Assembly: GCA_000827265.1 (NCBI GenBank)
Contig: KN834805.1
Location: forward strand, 290,772 to 354,771
DNA from: Collybiopsis luxurians FD-317 M1
Taxonomy: Eukaryota; Basidiomycota; Agaricomycetes; Agaricales; Omphalotaceae
Direction: 5' to 3'
DNA length: 64,000 bases
In this document: piece by piece, positions 33,837-45,700 of the stretch
Position numbering within the stretch: position 1 is the first letter of the stretch
Layout of the letters: each line of letters begins with the position of its first letter
Notes under the pieces: generated by a model
Databases searched by the model: none
Told to the model about the DNA's origin: nothing
The model's input: the letters and a program-made list of their open reading frames with translations, nothing else
Made by a program: the position numbers and the translations under genes

Positions 33837-34020
33837 GATGTCTCATCTGGGTCGCACTTTTACCAACCTATATCACATATTTCCAGATGCGAACTGTAGT
33901 ACTGTACATCAAAATCGGTAGGTGCCGGACACAATAAAAATCAAGGCTTCCTAGCCAAAATCGTGTAAGTGGCAACACTTGCCTCATTCGACTTCCCCAA
34001 TTCACTCAAACCAACCTAGT
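33837..34020 (-). pseudogene. Methyltransferase 3' end relic
   Basis: This stretch matches 36012-36190, which covers the 3' flank and last codons of the 36115 methyltransferase gene (shared ATGTCTCA.CTGGGTCGCA, CAAGGCTTCCTAGCCAAAAT, TTGCCTCATTCGACTT). Everything upstream of the last roughly 25 codons is missing. It shows that a methyltransferase once stood next to F-box copy 1 as it still does next to copy 2. Confidence 0.75.
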
Positions 34021-34253
34021 TCTTACATGTAACCGGCTTCGTGGCTGTACAATAGCCGGACCCCTCCCAGATTCGAGCACATATCCAGATGTCTATTCAC
34101 GCATCAGACTATGTACACGAATAACTAAACAGAAAAGCAAATCATACCCAAAGGACACCTGTGAGCGAGTGTCTCTGACTACCAACGTGAATTCTGCAAC
34201 ACAAACAAGAGTTAAGAGAGGTTCGATGACTCCGAGAGTAATCGAAAGTATAT

Positions 34254-35642
34254 CTAAATCCTAGTTCCATTCGTCCCAGTCACCGCCACTCTCAGTCCCA
34301 TTCTATCCATATCCACGAGAGGTCCATACATAAATATGTCCACCTCACGCTTGCGAAATTTCATCTCAACTGCTCGCAAGCAGTCGATCTCTACGCCTTC
34401 GGATGTGAAGCGGGAGGCCGTACGTGGCAACCAGCGCGACGAAATCATGTCGACGAACGCTTGATCATCGAAATCGGCGCCGTAGGAGTCCAGAAATAGG
34501 TAACGGAGACGTGGAACAAGCGGGACTCTCGAGCTCGTATATCTGCACCGAGTTGAACTATGGAGAGCTTGAATCAGGTTGGTAGTGATGGGCAAAATGT
34601 TTGGTCTCGCATAGATATCGCTGATTTCCAGTGTGACCAGTGATGAAAGAAGATAAAGCGTTCTGATGAGGTCGATATCGGAGAGCCCTACTGATTTGAG
34701 TTTCAACTCGGTGATTTTGCAGGAAGATCGGGTTATGAAATCTGCGAAACAATCACCAGGCCATTTCCAACCTTCAAATGCACTACTAAACAGATGAAGT
34801 TGTTCTAATGCGGGAAATGTGAAAGATGGAAATACATGATCTTCGGCTGAAGTAAGGCGTACAACCAAGTTCTTGACTCTACAGGAAGTCCGGGGATCAG
34901 TGGTATCATTTCCAAAGTGAGAATGTATTTTCAGAGTTGTGAGACAAGGATAGAGCTCCAGAATTCTGTCCATTGGACCATTCGAAGTAGCAACGTCGAG
35001 AGAAGCGATTCGATTCCCTGGGATTTTGAGTGGATTCATCATCCTGAGTTCGGTGAGCTTAGGAGCTCTTTGGAAAAAGCTCACTTCTGTTGGACGGAAG
35101 CCATTTGGGTATAACTCCAGCGCTTCGAGGGCACCGAAATCGCGAACGCCATCGTCTATGAGATCAAATCTACAATCGCAAATCAAAATCTTCCAACGTC
35201 GAGTATGCTCGAGAAGGAGCAACATCGAAGGAGGACATGAAGCTTTTGATTGATTGTGGTTGGTCAACGCGATCACGAGAGGGCTCACGGAGGATCGGGA
35301 AAGGAATAAATTGATGGTGGCGACATAAGCGTCGTATCTCGAACCGGATGCTTCGAGTTCCCAGGAATTGGTAATTATTCTGAGCCTGGACCACAAAATA
35401 GGAAACGTTACGGATGTTGACCGCCAACGTGAACAGACCGAGCTGAAAGTAAGCGCAGGAAGGTGAGGAATAGAACGCGCGGCCGGATACGTTGGCCTCG
35501 TTAAGTTGTCTGTGTAACGAAAGTCATTCCACTGGACAGCGTAGTCGAATATCAGGCACAGTATCTCGTTGGGAAGATTTTGGATAGCAGGGAGGTAGCT
35601 GTGAAGCTTCCTTTCAGTGGCTCCTCCCGTTCGTGGATACAT
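34254..35642 (-). CDS. F-box protein, duplicated cassette copy 2
   Basis: Intronless, 462 residues from the ATG at 35640-35642 (MYPRTGGATERKLHSYLPAI). The N-terminal F-box reads IQNLPNEILCLIFDYAVQWN and SSVCSRWRSTSVTFPILWSR, followed by leucine-rich units and the tail YGPLVDMDRMGLRVAVTGTN. It aligns end to end with 31757-33145. The open frame extends a few codons upstream but only to a TTG, and the corresponding upstream sequence differs between copies, which supports this start. It lies next to the 36115 methyltransferase on the same strand, separated by about 470 bp. Likely an SCF adaptor by family. Confidence 0.85.
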   Translation of the reverse strand: MYPRTGGATERKLHSYLPAIQNLPNEILCLIFDYAVQWNDFRYTDNLTRPTYPAARSIPHLPALTFSSVCSRWRSTSVTFPILWSRLRIITNSWELEASGSRYDAYVATINLFLSRSSVSPLVIALTNHNQSKASCPPSMLLLLEHTRRWKILICDCRFDLIDDGVRDFGALEALELYPNGFRPTEVSFFQRAPKLTELRMMNPLKIPGNRIASLDVATSNGPMDRILELYPCLTTLKIHSHFGNDTTDPRTSCRVKNLVVRLTSAEDHVFPSFTFPALEQLHLFSSAFEGWKWPGDCFADFITRSSCKITELKLKSVGLSDIDLIRTLYLLSSLVTLEISDIYARPNILPITTNLIQALHSSTRCRYTSSRVPLVPRLRYLFLDSYGADFDDQAFVDMISSRWLPRTASRFTSEGVEIDCLRAVEMKFRKREVDIFMYGPLVDMDRMGLRVAVTGTNGTRI

Positions 35643-35872
35643 GGACTTCAAGGTGACTCAGAATTAGAAACCAGAGCTCGGGAGAATTTGGAAAGTCGGA
35701 GGTTGAACGGCGCAATCCCGCAGTTTAAGCACATATTGGCATGAACCAAACCTAGGACAGATATCAGGAGCTGAAAAAATCTGTAATGGGGTTATGAGAG
35801 CGCACTTTGAGAATTGGATATAGTGGTTGAGGCAAGGACGCAAACAGGGACGTCAGACGAGCTGACAAATTT

Positions 35873-35907
35873 CACGTGATATGTGACACACGCGCTCTGT
35901 GATGTGG
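35873..35907 (+). promoter_or_regulatory. CACGTG-centred motif upstream of F-box copy 2
   Basis: CACGTGATATGTGACACACG, then CGCTCTGTGATGTGG. It aligns with 33400-33434. The core CACGTGATRTGTGACAC also appears inverted at 46731-46750. Confidence 0.4.
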
Positions 35908-36114
35908 ACACTCGAGTTCTTGAGCCTCAGATCAAGTGCACTTTCTGTCAGCATAACTTAGCCCGCCCTTGACTATACTTTCGCGTATCTCCAGCGCAAA
36001 CGGCTGGATTTGAATGTCTCACCTGGGTCGCACTTTTACCAACATATTGCCAGATGGAACTGTAGTACTATGCATCAAATCCCAAATTCCAGTAGATACT
36101 TGACACAATCAAAA

Positions 36115-37083
36115 TCAAGGCTTCCTAGCCAAAATCGTGTGAATGGTAACGCTTGCCTCATTCGACTTACCCAATTCAAACATCGCCCCCCGTAGCAATT
36201 CTTCAAATTCCCCTTCTGTTTCAACAAAGCTATAGCCACCACCGTTAAGAATCGGCTCCTTCAGTGCTCTGCAAAAAATCTCTAGATCCCATCCATCAAG
36301 GTGATACCCATTCTCTCCAGACCGTTTTATCAATAAACGTCGAGGCTCAAATCGGATGTCCACGAACCCCGCTTCCTTCAGTAGAAGCGGATGATACGTC
36401 TCTGAATCTACGATCAATCCCTTTTTCGCGTACAGCACTACGATCAACGACTGCAGCTTCTTCGAGTATGGGCCTACGTCAAGATTTCGAAAACTCTTGA
36501 CTTCGATTTCCACCAGCTCGAGCCATCCACCCGGTACCAGTACTCTGAATAGCTCACTGGCAGCTTTCCGCCAGAGAGAATCACTCAATGCTGACACCAT
36601 AAGTCGCTGATGCGCATACAAGAACGTTCCGTTCCACTCAGCGGGCAAATCTGCCACCGAGTGGAGGGAGAAGTGAATATTGGGCGGATGGTTTCGGGGG
36701 AACTGTCGATTGGTAATGTCGAACCCTTCCACATCGAGAATGATACCCTTTGTTTTGTGCTCTTTGAAGAATTCGAGCGCCCAGATACCTGGTTTGTTTA
36801 AGCACAAGTTTTCGCTACAAGCACGGAGATTAAGATATACTAACCCGTTCCTGCGGCGCTTTCCAGTACACGATCGCCAGATTTCAGGTCTAGAGGCGCC
36901 AGCGAAAGTCGATCACCGAAGCATTTCACGATGCGTCGGTGTTGCACGTTCAGCCTTGATCATTTAAGTACCCAAAGCTTCCCTTTATGAGGAATCGTGA
37001 ACTGACCTTGCAGTCTCCTCTGCATCAGCGGGAAGGACGTACTGGTCCGAGATATAATATCTGTGTTGACTATGTCCGTTCAT
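36115..37083 (-). CDS. Class I SAM-dependent methyltransferase
   Basis: Three exons: 37007-37083, 36845-36954 and 36115-36788. The protein starts MNGHSQHRYYISDQYVLPAD and carries the SAM-binding motif I as GDRVLESAAGTGIWALEF, split by the second intron. It continues IILDVEGFDITNRQF (end of strand 2), HSVADLPAEWNGTFLYAHQR (post-I region) and ELFRVLVPGGWLELVEIE (motif III with the PGGW turn). The end is IHTILARKP-stop at 36115-36117. A TATAAATA lies about 40 bp upstream of the ATG (plus 37122-37129). Acceptor substrate unknown; related fungal proteins are often annotated only as methyltransferase-domain proteins. This is the one clearly intact copy of three in the window. Confidence 0.85.
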
Positions 37084-37121
37084 GCTCTGTGGGAAGGTGG
37101 TAGGTAGCTGGAACCGACCAG

Positions 37122-37129
37122 TATTTATA
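37122..37129 (-). promoter_or_regulatory. TATA box of methyltransferase
   Basis: Minus-strand TATAAATACTGGTC context, about 40 bp before the ATG. The same TATAAATACTGGTC occurs at 47192 before the third methyltransferase copy, which supports a conserved core promoter. Confidence 0.55.
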
Positions 37130-38794
37130 ATGGAAACCCCTCAGGCTAAGCGAATCCCCGGCAGTTCATGTCGCTTAACGCTCATTTCAGCTTCCAACTA
37201 ACATGTTCTACAGTGAAAACCTAAAAGTACACAGCTGTGGGGATATTTACCACGTCGATTCTCGAACAGCTATTCTGGGTAAGCGATGTACGCATTGGAA
37301 AGAGGTAATGAAGTCCCCTTGTCATGCGGCTGTATTGTATGTTGATCATCGGTGCGAAAAGGAGGAACAAAGTTCAAGCCGTTGGATACTATGTGATAAA
37401 AGTTAGGGTAAGTTAGCATCGGGCATTACAAGATTTTATTGGATGCGTCCCAGTTACCAGGAGTTGGGTACCATAGTTGGATGCTTCTGGGAATTCACTC
37501 GACGGAATGGACTCGGGAGTATCATCTCATCATCTCATTATTGATTCCAGGCGTATGCCTGTTGGGCACCCTTCCGACAAGGTGGAGGGGCGCCGATACA
37601 TGAAAAGACTAGAATTGGCTAGGGAAAACTGCGAGCGGAACTCATAGGAAGTACAGAGCCCCAGCTTCAACCTTTCGGTCACATCTAGATATTGTTAACG
37701 TCAGCAAACCTTCATCTCAAAGTCAACACAGCCTTAGGTAGGTCGAGCAGTTCCGACTCCTTGCTTGATGTGGTGGAAAAATCCGTTTGTTCATAGACGA
37801 CCTAGAAAACTATTTCTGTCAGTCTAGAACGGACGTGGTATCTATAGAACGTGAAAAGATGGGGAGATTCACACCCGTATATGCAGTAAGATGCGAGCTG
37901 CATTCTTGGCCTATCTCCGAGCACGATAGACTAAAAATAGGTCTTTCTAAATACAGCCAGCGAATGGATCAAACAAGTCAACCGAGAGAAACACAAGGGG
38001 ACGGCGGGGAGCTGCCAGGAATCTGAGCTCTACAGAATAGTGAGGATCTCAACGATCTTGCGTATCTCGGATGAATCAAGACGTTCAGTGACGCTATTCT
38101 CCTCAAGCTTGATCAGTCTCGGACCAAGTATATGAATACTGACGATGTCCAACAGGTTGTGGGTTAATTCGATTGTGTCTTCTTCTGACTTGGAAAACTA
38201 TGCACACCTGACGGAAACGGCATACTACAGCCCTCTTGCAAACCCTTTGAGGCCCCGAATTCATGTTTGATTAGGTTCAATCAGTGGTGTGAGTAAAAAT
38301 TGACAAAATAAACTATCGAGCAGCTCCAAGTTCATTTCCCATGGCTTGCATCCATACCCTGGTCTACTGCTCTGACGCTGAACGTCCAAAAGCAACTTGC
38401 TACATGAAGTGCTGAATCTGGGGCGGGGGTCCCAGTCAGTGGTCACAAACGTGGGCGCCAAAGTTGGAATGTGACCAATCGGAAGCGGAGCCGGATGGTT
38501 GAAATGGTCGTGTGCTGCTGCTGTTCGCTTCAACGAACGTTTGTCGGGATTCTGCACACGAGCGACAATGGAGGACTGTTTCCAGGTTTTGATTGGCTGG
38601 ACAGTGGAATTTAGAGCACAGGAGAAGGTCAGGAGCTACTTTGAGCCTGAGTTTCATTCGATGCTCGTGTGCGGCAGTTTGAGAAGTTCTCCTGTGCCGC
38701 TCGAAGGTGGTTACTTATATCCCGTACCTTTATACAGTAAGCTGTCGATAACCTTGCCAGCTCACCATCTCATCGATCCTTTTGCAGGCGCACC
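37130..38794. other. Intergenic, no supported gene
   Basis: About 1.6 kb between divergently transcribed genes (methyltransferase and bHLH). Short frames only, none with a domain. The bHLH promoter should lie in the right-hand part. Confidence 0.5.
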
Positions 38795-40405
38795 ATGTCG
38801 GTGAATAAAGCACATCCGATATCAGCAACAGTATATAACAGCTCCGTTAATCCTTCTCGAAGAGTCAAGACCACTGGCATGCCCGAACGCCCCCTGCTTC
38901 CTCGACAAAATACCAATACCGTCAATGATACAGCCGGCGTTGCTCCTGCCTCTATTTCCGAGTCCGCACCTACAGCCCCAGCACCCAAAAGAGGCAGAAA
39001 ACCTTCCTCGGCAGTTTCAGGTCTATCACGTTCTGCCAGGGAAACTCAACGCAAGCTGAATCATTCCATCATCGAGAAGGCTCGGAGGACCAAGATAAAC
39101 GACGCTTTAGCGGAACTGGCACGGTTGAGCGATGATATCGGGTTAATGAATGCACAAGACCACGCTCTCCCGACAAAAGATGTAACGGCTGAAAAACGGA
39201 ATCAGGACTCTGACGACGAAGAAGCCGATGAAGATTTCGAAGAGGCTGACGACGACGATAAGGATGGTGATTACGGATCATCGAGTCGTATCCGCAACGG
39301 CAGTAAATCTACATCCAAATCGGCGAAGGACTCAAAGTCGAAAGGGAAGGGTAAGTTCAAGCTAGATATCCTCGTCAAGACGGTGGATAATATGCGATTC
39401 CTCCTAGAAAGGGTAAGAATATTGGAATCCGAATTGCAGGAGGCTAGGGAGCGTTCGATGCCAGACAGGGAGGTAGAGTGTCGCAGGTGTATTGAGCGAG
39501 AGTTGGCAGACCAGGCCCGAGTGGAGGAATTGGAATCTGGTGCATTCGCTGCAGCCAATTCCAACAAACGAAAGCGTTACAATGCCACAGAAGAGTCCTC
39601 TTCCACCGCTGACGAGTCGGAATCTCTTGCGGAGCGTTTCGACGGGACGAATGATCACGTCGAGCCTCGGGACCCAAGGAGACGTAAAGTCTATCATGGT
39701 CTTGAACGAGGTTTTGACAATGAACGTGATACAAGCAAAGGCACTGCCAATCGTCCCTCCCTTCCATCCATCTCTTCCTGGCTCCCGGACTCCATACGCT
39801 CTGCCCATTCACCTCCTTCCCTAACTCTATCTAATCCGTCGCCTAATTTGAATGGACATGGCTCTCTCCCCATGATCTCGACTGCAACCGCTCCTTCGCC
39901 GCTGTTCATGCCCTATCTTCCATCTCCGCCATCATCCGCCCCGTTCCCTGCATCTGTGTCACCGGCGGGAGTGCCTATGCTCGAACTAGGTCCATCAAGT
40001 GTGCCTGTTTCGTCACTTACTTCTTCCTCAGCTTCATCCTCTCCATCCTCTCTGACCATACGCCCACATCTTTCAACTACAAAAGTTTCGGCTTCCCTTA
40101 GCCGACAAAGGTCGGACTCTATTACTGTCCGTACACCGGAAGAAGAATCCGCAGCAACATTGTTACTGCATATGAGCACTTCCCCGCCGGTGTTTACAAC
40201 GGAAAGGGCGACTCGGGAGAGGAAGGATTTGAGGGTAGCGAAGCCAGATCCTCTTCCTCCTTCCATTTCCATGTCGAAAAGCCAAATTTCAAGGACGAGG
40301 TCAGTGGAAGGGGTCGTCGCTGTGGAAACATCACCCCTCGAAACTCAGTCTGCTGTCATTGCACAGACGCCAAGCTCGATCTTGGGCTTAGGCACTAGGT
40401 CGTAG
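38795..40405 (+). CDS. bHLH transcription factor with long acidic loop
   Basis: Nuclear DNA-binding regulator, 536 residues in one exon. The basic region and helix 1 lie at about 85-112 (RKLNHSIIEKARRTKINDAL). Helix 2 lies at about 186-212 (KFKLDILVKTVDNMRFLLER) and runs into a short leucine-zipper-like extension (VRILESELQEAR). The residues that set DNA preference are His90, Glu94, Arg97 and Arg98, the class-B pattern that in studied bHLH proteins reads CACGTG. Helices are separated by about 75 residues, mostly acidic (DSDDEEADEDFEEADDDD) and then Ser/Lys-rich, far longer than a usual loop. The C-terminal half is low-complexity Ser/Pro-rich. Upstream N-terminus has a KRGRKP AT-hook-like or nuclear-localisation segment at about 65-70. 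Confidence 0.88.
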   Translation: MSVNKAHPISATVYNSSVNPSRRVKTTGMPERPLLPRQNTNTVNDTAGVAPASISESAPTAPAPKRGRKPSSAVSGLSRSARETQRKLNHSIIEKARRTKINDALAELARLSDDIGLMNAQDHALPTKDVTAEKRNQDSDDEEADEDFEEADDDDKDGDYGSSSRIRNGSKSTSKSAKDSKSKGKGKFKLDILVKTVDNMRFLLERVRILESELQEARERSMPDREVECRRCIERELADQARVEELESGAFAAANSNKRKRYNATEESSSTADESESLAERFDGTNDHVEPRDPRRRKVYHGLERGFDNERDTSKGTANRPSLPSISSWLPDSIRSAHSPPSLTLSNPSPNLNGHGSLPMISTATAPSPLFMPYLPSPPSSAPFPASVSPAGVPMLELGPSSVPVSSLTSSSASSSPSSLTIRPHLSTTKVSASLSRQRSDSITVRTPEEESAATLLLHMSTSPPVFTTERATRERKDLRVAKPDPLPPSISMSKSQISRTRSVEGVVAVETSPLETQSAVIAQTPSSILGLGTRS

Positions 40406-41193
40406 AGCTGATTCGCGTCAGGGATATTACATGCTTGCCGAGGATGAGTATGTGTATAAGAAAACTTTTAGGGGGGTTAAAACATGGACTTTATTCTTAT
40501 TGAATGTTTGCGTATGTCTGTATCTGTTCCTGAAAAGCTTTCAGTTATTTCGGTCATCTAGTTATGTAGGGCACCGGTGTTTTTATGTAGCGTCAAGTAT
40601 CTCCTCCAGCTTTCCCTCTCTGTAACTTTGGACGGAAGTCCTCTGGTCTGCATAGCACTTCTAAGAGGATAGGATCCAGCTGGCTCATAGACTCAAGCTC
40701 GCAGGAAATTTACTGTTCAAAGACTTAAAGGTGGTCAGACTTGGTTCAGCCAATGCATTCCGCTCGCGGCTAGTAAAGCCAGCTTCGGTCTTTGTGGGCA
40801 CCGATCCTCCGTGTTGTCGGAAATTTGCCCAACAGGAATCATAAAATGATTCTCTTTCATGCAAGGTGAAATTTCAAAAGCATGCAGCCTCCATACCGCA
40901 TGGTACTACCCGACTCCTGACAATTGGGAATGTGCAGCAGTATAGAATGCTCCGTGGTCACTCTTTTCTGCAATTGAAGCATACGGTATATGCAACGGCT
41001 TTATGTTTGCTCCCCCGTCACTACTAATCGGCATACTGTACGTTTTTGACCTTCTTCTAGTGCGCACAGAAGCTACTTGGGATTGCCGTGCAGAAGCGAT
41101 GTTGACAGCTGCAGATCTACCTTGTCTTGCCTTGGGAGTTCCCATTACAAATCCTGGTCGGTCCAGCTACCCTCCTCCTCACCATAAGCTGGC
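40406..41193. other. Intergenic with methyltransferase-type promoter copy
   Basis: The 41040-41100 part (CTTCTTCTAGTGCGCACAGA) matches about 47030-47060 (CTCCTTCTAGTGCGTGCAGA), so the upstream region of the methyltransferase copies was duplicated with them. No gene is supported. Confidence 0.5.
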
Positions 41194-42075
41194 ATGAACG
41201 GACATAGCCAACATGTATCGGAACAGTACATCCTTCCTGCTGATGCAGAGGAGACTGCAAGGTCAGTTCACGATTTCTCGCAAAGAAAAGTTTTAGGTAC
41301 TTATAATGATCAACGTTGAACGTTCAACAGACTCATTGTGAAATGCTTCGGTGATCGACTTTCGCTGGCACCTCTAGACCTGAAATCTGGCGATCGCGTA
41401 CTGGAAAGTGCCGCAGGAATGGGTAAATGTATCCTCATCTCCATGCCTGTGTTTAAAAAAGTCAGGTATTTGGGCACTCGAGTTTCATGAAGAGAATAAA
41501 ACCAACGGTATTATTCTTGACACGGAAGGCGTCGACATTTCCGATAGACAGTCGAAACCACCCGGACAACATTCACTTCTCTCTTCATTCGGTGGCAGCT
41601 CTGCCCGCTGAGTGGAGCGATACATTTGTGTATGCATATCAGCGACTTACGGTATCAGCTTTAAGTGACTCTCTTTGGTGCAAAGCTGCCAGTGAGCTAT
41701 TCAGAGTGCTAGTACCTAGCGGATGGGTTGAGCTGCTGGAAGTCGATGTCAAAAGTTATCGAAAGCTTGATGCTGGTCCATACTCAAAGAAGCTGCAATC
41801 TTTGATCGTAACGTTGCATGCAAAAAAGGGATTTATCCTAGATTCCGAGGTGTATCATCCGCTTCTATAAACCAGTCTGGAAAGAGTGGAGATCGCCTTG
41901 ATGAAAGGGAAAGTTATTGCAGAGCCCTGAAGACACCCATTTTCAATGGTGGCGGCTATGGTCCATCGATACCGGAGAAGAATTCGAGGATTTATTGCAG
42001 GGAGCTGTGCTTGAATGGGGTAAGTTAAATGAGGCGAGCGTAGCACTTCGCACAATTTTGGCTAGGAAACCTTGA
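41194..42075 (+). pseudogene. Methyltransferase copy 2, decayed
   Basis: Three-exon relative of the 36115 gene. Exon 1 starts MNGHSQHVSEQYILPADAEE; exon 2 keeps DRLSLAPLDLKSGDRVLESA; exon 3 begins GIWALEFHEENKTNGIILDT. A small deletion near 41551 shifts the frame where the intact copy has RQFPRNHP. The correct frame resumes as HSVAALPAEWSDTFVYAYQR. A stop (TAA) then appears around 41868 and about 50 bp encoding the KEAGFVDIRF region is missing. The last codons LARKP-stop can still be read at 42061-42075. At least two disabling lesions. Motif I carries GMG in place of GTG. Confidence 0.85.
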
Positions 42076-42714
42076 TCTCGATTGTACCAAGTACATATGT
42101 ACTCTATTGATTTTGGATTCCAGTGCATGATACTAGGGCTCGTGTCTGTTAATAAGTAGCTTGATAACGGTATGACCCAGGAAAGATGGCAAGGTGCTGA
42201 TATCTTTGCAAGTAGAGCAAGTTTTAAAATTCGTAGTTGACGCGATCACGTGATAAAGTCACTCTCCATCCTGCACCTCGACTAAAACGTGTTTCTCTCC
42301 TTATACTACTAGTAAACCTGAAAGTAGTCAATATATGACATATGTATAATAATCAGACACTATTACATAGATACAAGAACGTTATTTTGTTTCAGACACA
42401 GTTACTTGGAGAGACCTTCATCCTTAGCAAACGAAGTTAAGCAGTATCATCGCTTTCCTTCCCATTTGCCTATTTTTTACCGTTGACACTGACTGCAGTA
42501 GAAAAGAGGCTAAAATCCCAGATCCTCAAGAACCGGAGGCAGACTTTGCCGGTTCAATTCCAAAATTCTGTATATCCGACAACAGTAGGAGCGGTCGAGG
42601 GACTACATAATTTAACTTCCCAGGTGAAGTGTTTTTGATTAGATATCAAGGTGGGTTTCCTTTATACTACGTACACTCGTGTCCAGACACAAACTAGATA
42701 TTGAGTTTACAATA
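42076..42714. other. Intergenic, no supported gene
   Basis: Convergent space between the dead methyltransferase and the Zn2Cys6 gene. AT-rich with no open frame of note. A GGTTCAATTCC at 42549 looks like a tRNA B-box but no A-box or cloverleaf accompanies it. Confidence 0.45.
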
Positions 42715-45700
42715 TCACAACTGGCCAGCAACGGGATAACCCACCGACCGGAGCAGCTCATCTACTTCAGCCATAAATCGACTCCATTCAATTTGGCTGG
42801 TGAAATCTCATGTCAGACGAGCATTAGAGCATAATAACATAAATAAATGTACGCGCCTCGAAGAAGTGGTACTATTTGTGAACTGGCCTGTATGAAGTAT
42901 GCACACAGCTTGATAAGCGAAATCTCACCGGGATGCAGTAGATAAGAGGAAGCCTTACCTTGACTAGACTGGTATACCAGTCTATCCAGCCCGTGGCTTG
43001 GTAAGTAAGTGTCCAGAGTGTTTTGAGATCCGTATGGCACAGAATCAAAAGGCGCAACCACATCGGAGCCAATATCTATATGAACCGGTATCTCACTGAG
43101 ATCATTCACAGTGACTGGTAAGCTCCAATCGGTATTGAGACCAAGATTGGCATCAAAGGGACTGGCAAAAGACGCTTCGTTTGAGGGATTGTATTGTAGC
43201 TGAGATGTTTGCTGAAAACCTGCATTTGTCTGGGAAGTAGATTCGTTTTCGATGGAGTTAACATGGAACGAGTCTTCCTCATGGAGACTAGTACGCTTGA
43301 AGGATAGGAGATTCTCTATTGAAGGTAGTTGACTAATGGAAATTACGGACAGGAGAATGTCCCTAGCTTAACGTGGTTAATAGCATGTACAGAGACCCCA
43401 TGTATAAAATACACACCGAAGTCGACCAGCTATTTCTAATCTTCAAGTTCGTGCACATCAGCTTCATCGCCAAAGACAGATAGAGAATCGTGCATACCTA
43501 TCCTCATAGAGAGCTAGTATATCAAGGCACTTTTGTATCTGGTTCATTTCTTTAGTTGCATTCAATGCGATTTGGCATTGTATTCCAAGCCAAAGGTTGA
43601 TCAAAAGAACAATAGCGCAGGAGAAGATCGGAGGCTGCGAAAAAGGAAATTATTCAACAAATCTGGGTAAGAGGTTCCTGAAGACAAACTATGAGGGGTG
43701 CCAGTCGTATCTTGTATATGCGGTGGTGCCAATCGATGAGATGAACACAGGAACGAGCAGCATTAACGCAGATGGCTAACGAAGGGAATGTCAGGATGGA
43801 TTTCTGACCTGGCCAAGACATGAAACGTTTATGAACTAGGCAGGGATATGAGACATGATCATAGGACCTCAAAATTGAAGAAACCTTGTATCCGAGCCCA
43901 ATAAAATCCTGCGTAAAGCATCACCGACTGATGAGCAAACACAGTGTCTTTTTGGTGGAGGTTGTAGTATTTCACTAATAGTAGAACATGTCAGTGTCAG
44001 TAATCGCTATCCTTGGCGAACAATTACAGAAGTCAGGCAGCGCATCTATCCACTTGTTCAAGGCTGAGTCGAGTTCCATGACAGCTTTCTGATTCCATTC
44101 GGCAGTGGAAAGAGTTGTTGGTCCCCATGGATCCAGTCGTCTTGCCGAATACTGCAGAGTAAATACTTGAACCGTAGAGAACAGAAGGACTTAAGTCTTA
44201 GTAGTCACTTACAATTGAGTGTTGAGCGAACCCAACGATCTCCATGAGCTTAATATAGTGAATCCAAAATGTCAATTTTGACGGTGTATTTTTGGGTTGC
44301 TTAAATGCATCATCTGGGTTCGGAGCTTCCCAGTATTCATCGTCACACATTGCGGGCAGTTCGAGGTCCAACCTATCACCAGAATTCGCACATAATCGGG
44401 TGAAAAAGTGCAGAATAGCTTACTCGTTTGTGCTGCAAGATCTCGGTCTTCCTAGGGCCATGCTTGAAGCCGTGTCGAGAATGACGAGCTGCCAAAATGC
44501 TCGCTTCCACAACTCGACCTCTTTGGGATTTCTGCCCTTGCTAAAACCCGAACGGTGTACACCGATCATTTGCGCAAGCCGGATGCCAGGTCCAATTAAC
44601 ATCCAAGATGCCTCAAACATATGCGTTGCAAGCATAAAAATTACTGACAACTAATTCCGCATGAATACCAGTGGAAAGAGATGTTCAAAGACGTACTGAA
44701 TATACTTGTAGTACATAGACAGAAGGAGAATCGACAAATTTTCTGAGTACAAATTCGATCTGGTTGAAGTATTTCCAACCAGCGGATTGCTTTGAGGTTG
44801 CACCACCGTATAGGACTCGAGGATCATCTGAATATCGAGATCCCAGTGCGCAAACGGCGAGAATGGTAGAACCAAACGTATGATCGTATAAGTGCAATTT
44901 GGCATCGAGAGATTCCTCGAAAGTAGGTCTATGAAGCAAAGGATAGAAAGGATGAAAGTGCACCCAGTACAAGGCCAGCAAACTCTCAAGAAGGTCATCG
45001 GGTGGATATTCATAGATCTTCGACTCGTATGGCGGTGTAATATGCCACTGAGGAGCAAGGTCAGCCTCACATTGAAATTAAATTAAGAGGCAAAACTCAC
45101 TGGCTTCAGATCCCAAAACTCGGATCTTTTCACATTAACAGAAATCCTTTCATTGTGTCCTCCATTATGGTCATCCTGTACATCGAGAGCAGTCTGAAGA
45201 AGTTTAAGATGGGAGAATTTTCCGAAATGACGGCTTTGAGAATGTTCAGAAGAAAAATCTTGCAGTCGATCTCCCGGAGCGTCTACAGGATTTACCTCAT
45301 TACTGGAAGGAGGAACTTCTCTTGATGTAATGAGGGATGACGAGCTAACAGCAGATTCACTTGGTAGAGAGTTCATACTACGAAGTGAAGCCAATTCTTT
45401 CTCGAGGGCTTGTGAGTACGAAGCCAGGTCGACTAACATTCCTCGAACCACATGGGTACTAGTAGGTACGCGATATGTGGTGGGAGCAGCTAAAATAGCA
45501 GAGATTAGAGATTGGATAGGTTCTAGGGGTGCCTGCGGGTGGCGAGGTTTTGGACCCCGTTTCTGCAGAGTGGCAATGAGTCTGTATGAGTATATGCAAA
45601 GGTGAATCACCTACTTTCTTAGCAATTATCCGCGTGCATTGTAGGTTCAGTTTGGAGCATTCAGAGCAGACATTTCCTGGTGCAGTGTCCCCGTCACCTA

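Noticed and set aside
22798..37083. A biosynthetic gene cluster (SDR, methyltransferase, flavo-oxidases, Zn2Cys6 regulator)
   Set aside because: No polyketide, peptide, terpene or other core synthase is present, and the genes are interspersed with F-box and housekeeping genes. Tandem duplication explains the repetition better.
39069..40272. Several minus-strand frames up to 134 codons inside the bHLH gene
   Set aside because: Low-complexity antisense shadows of Ser/Pro-rich coding sequence.
42540..42560. tRNA-like B-box GGTTCAATTCC
   Set aside because: No matching A-box or cloverleaf arms in the expected upstream distance.
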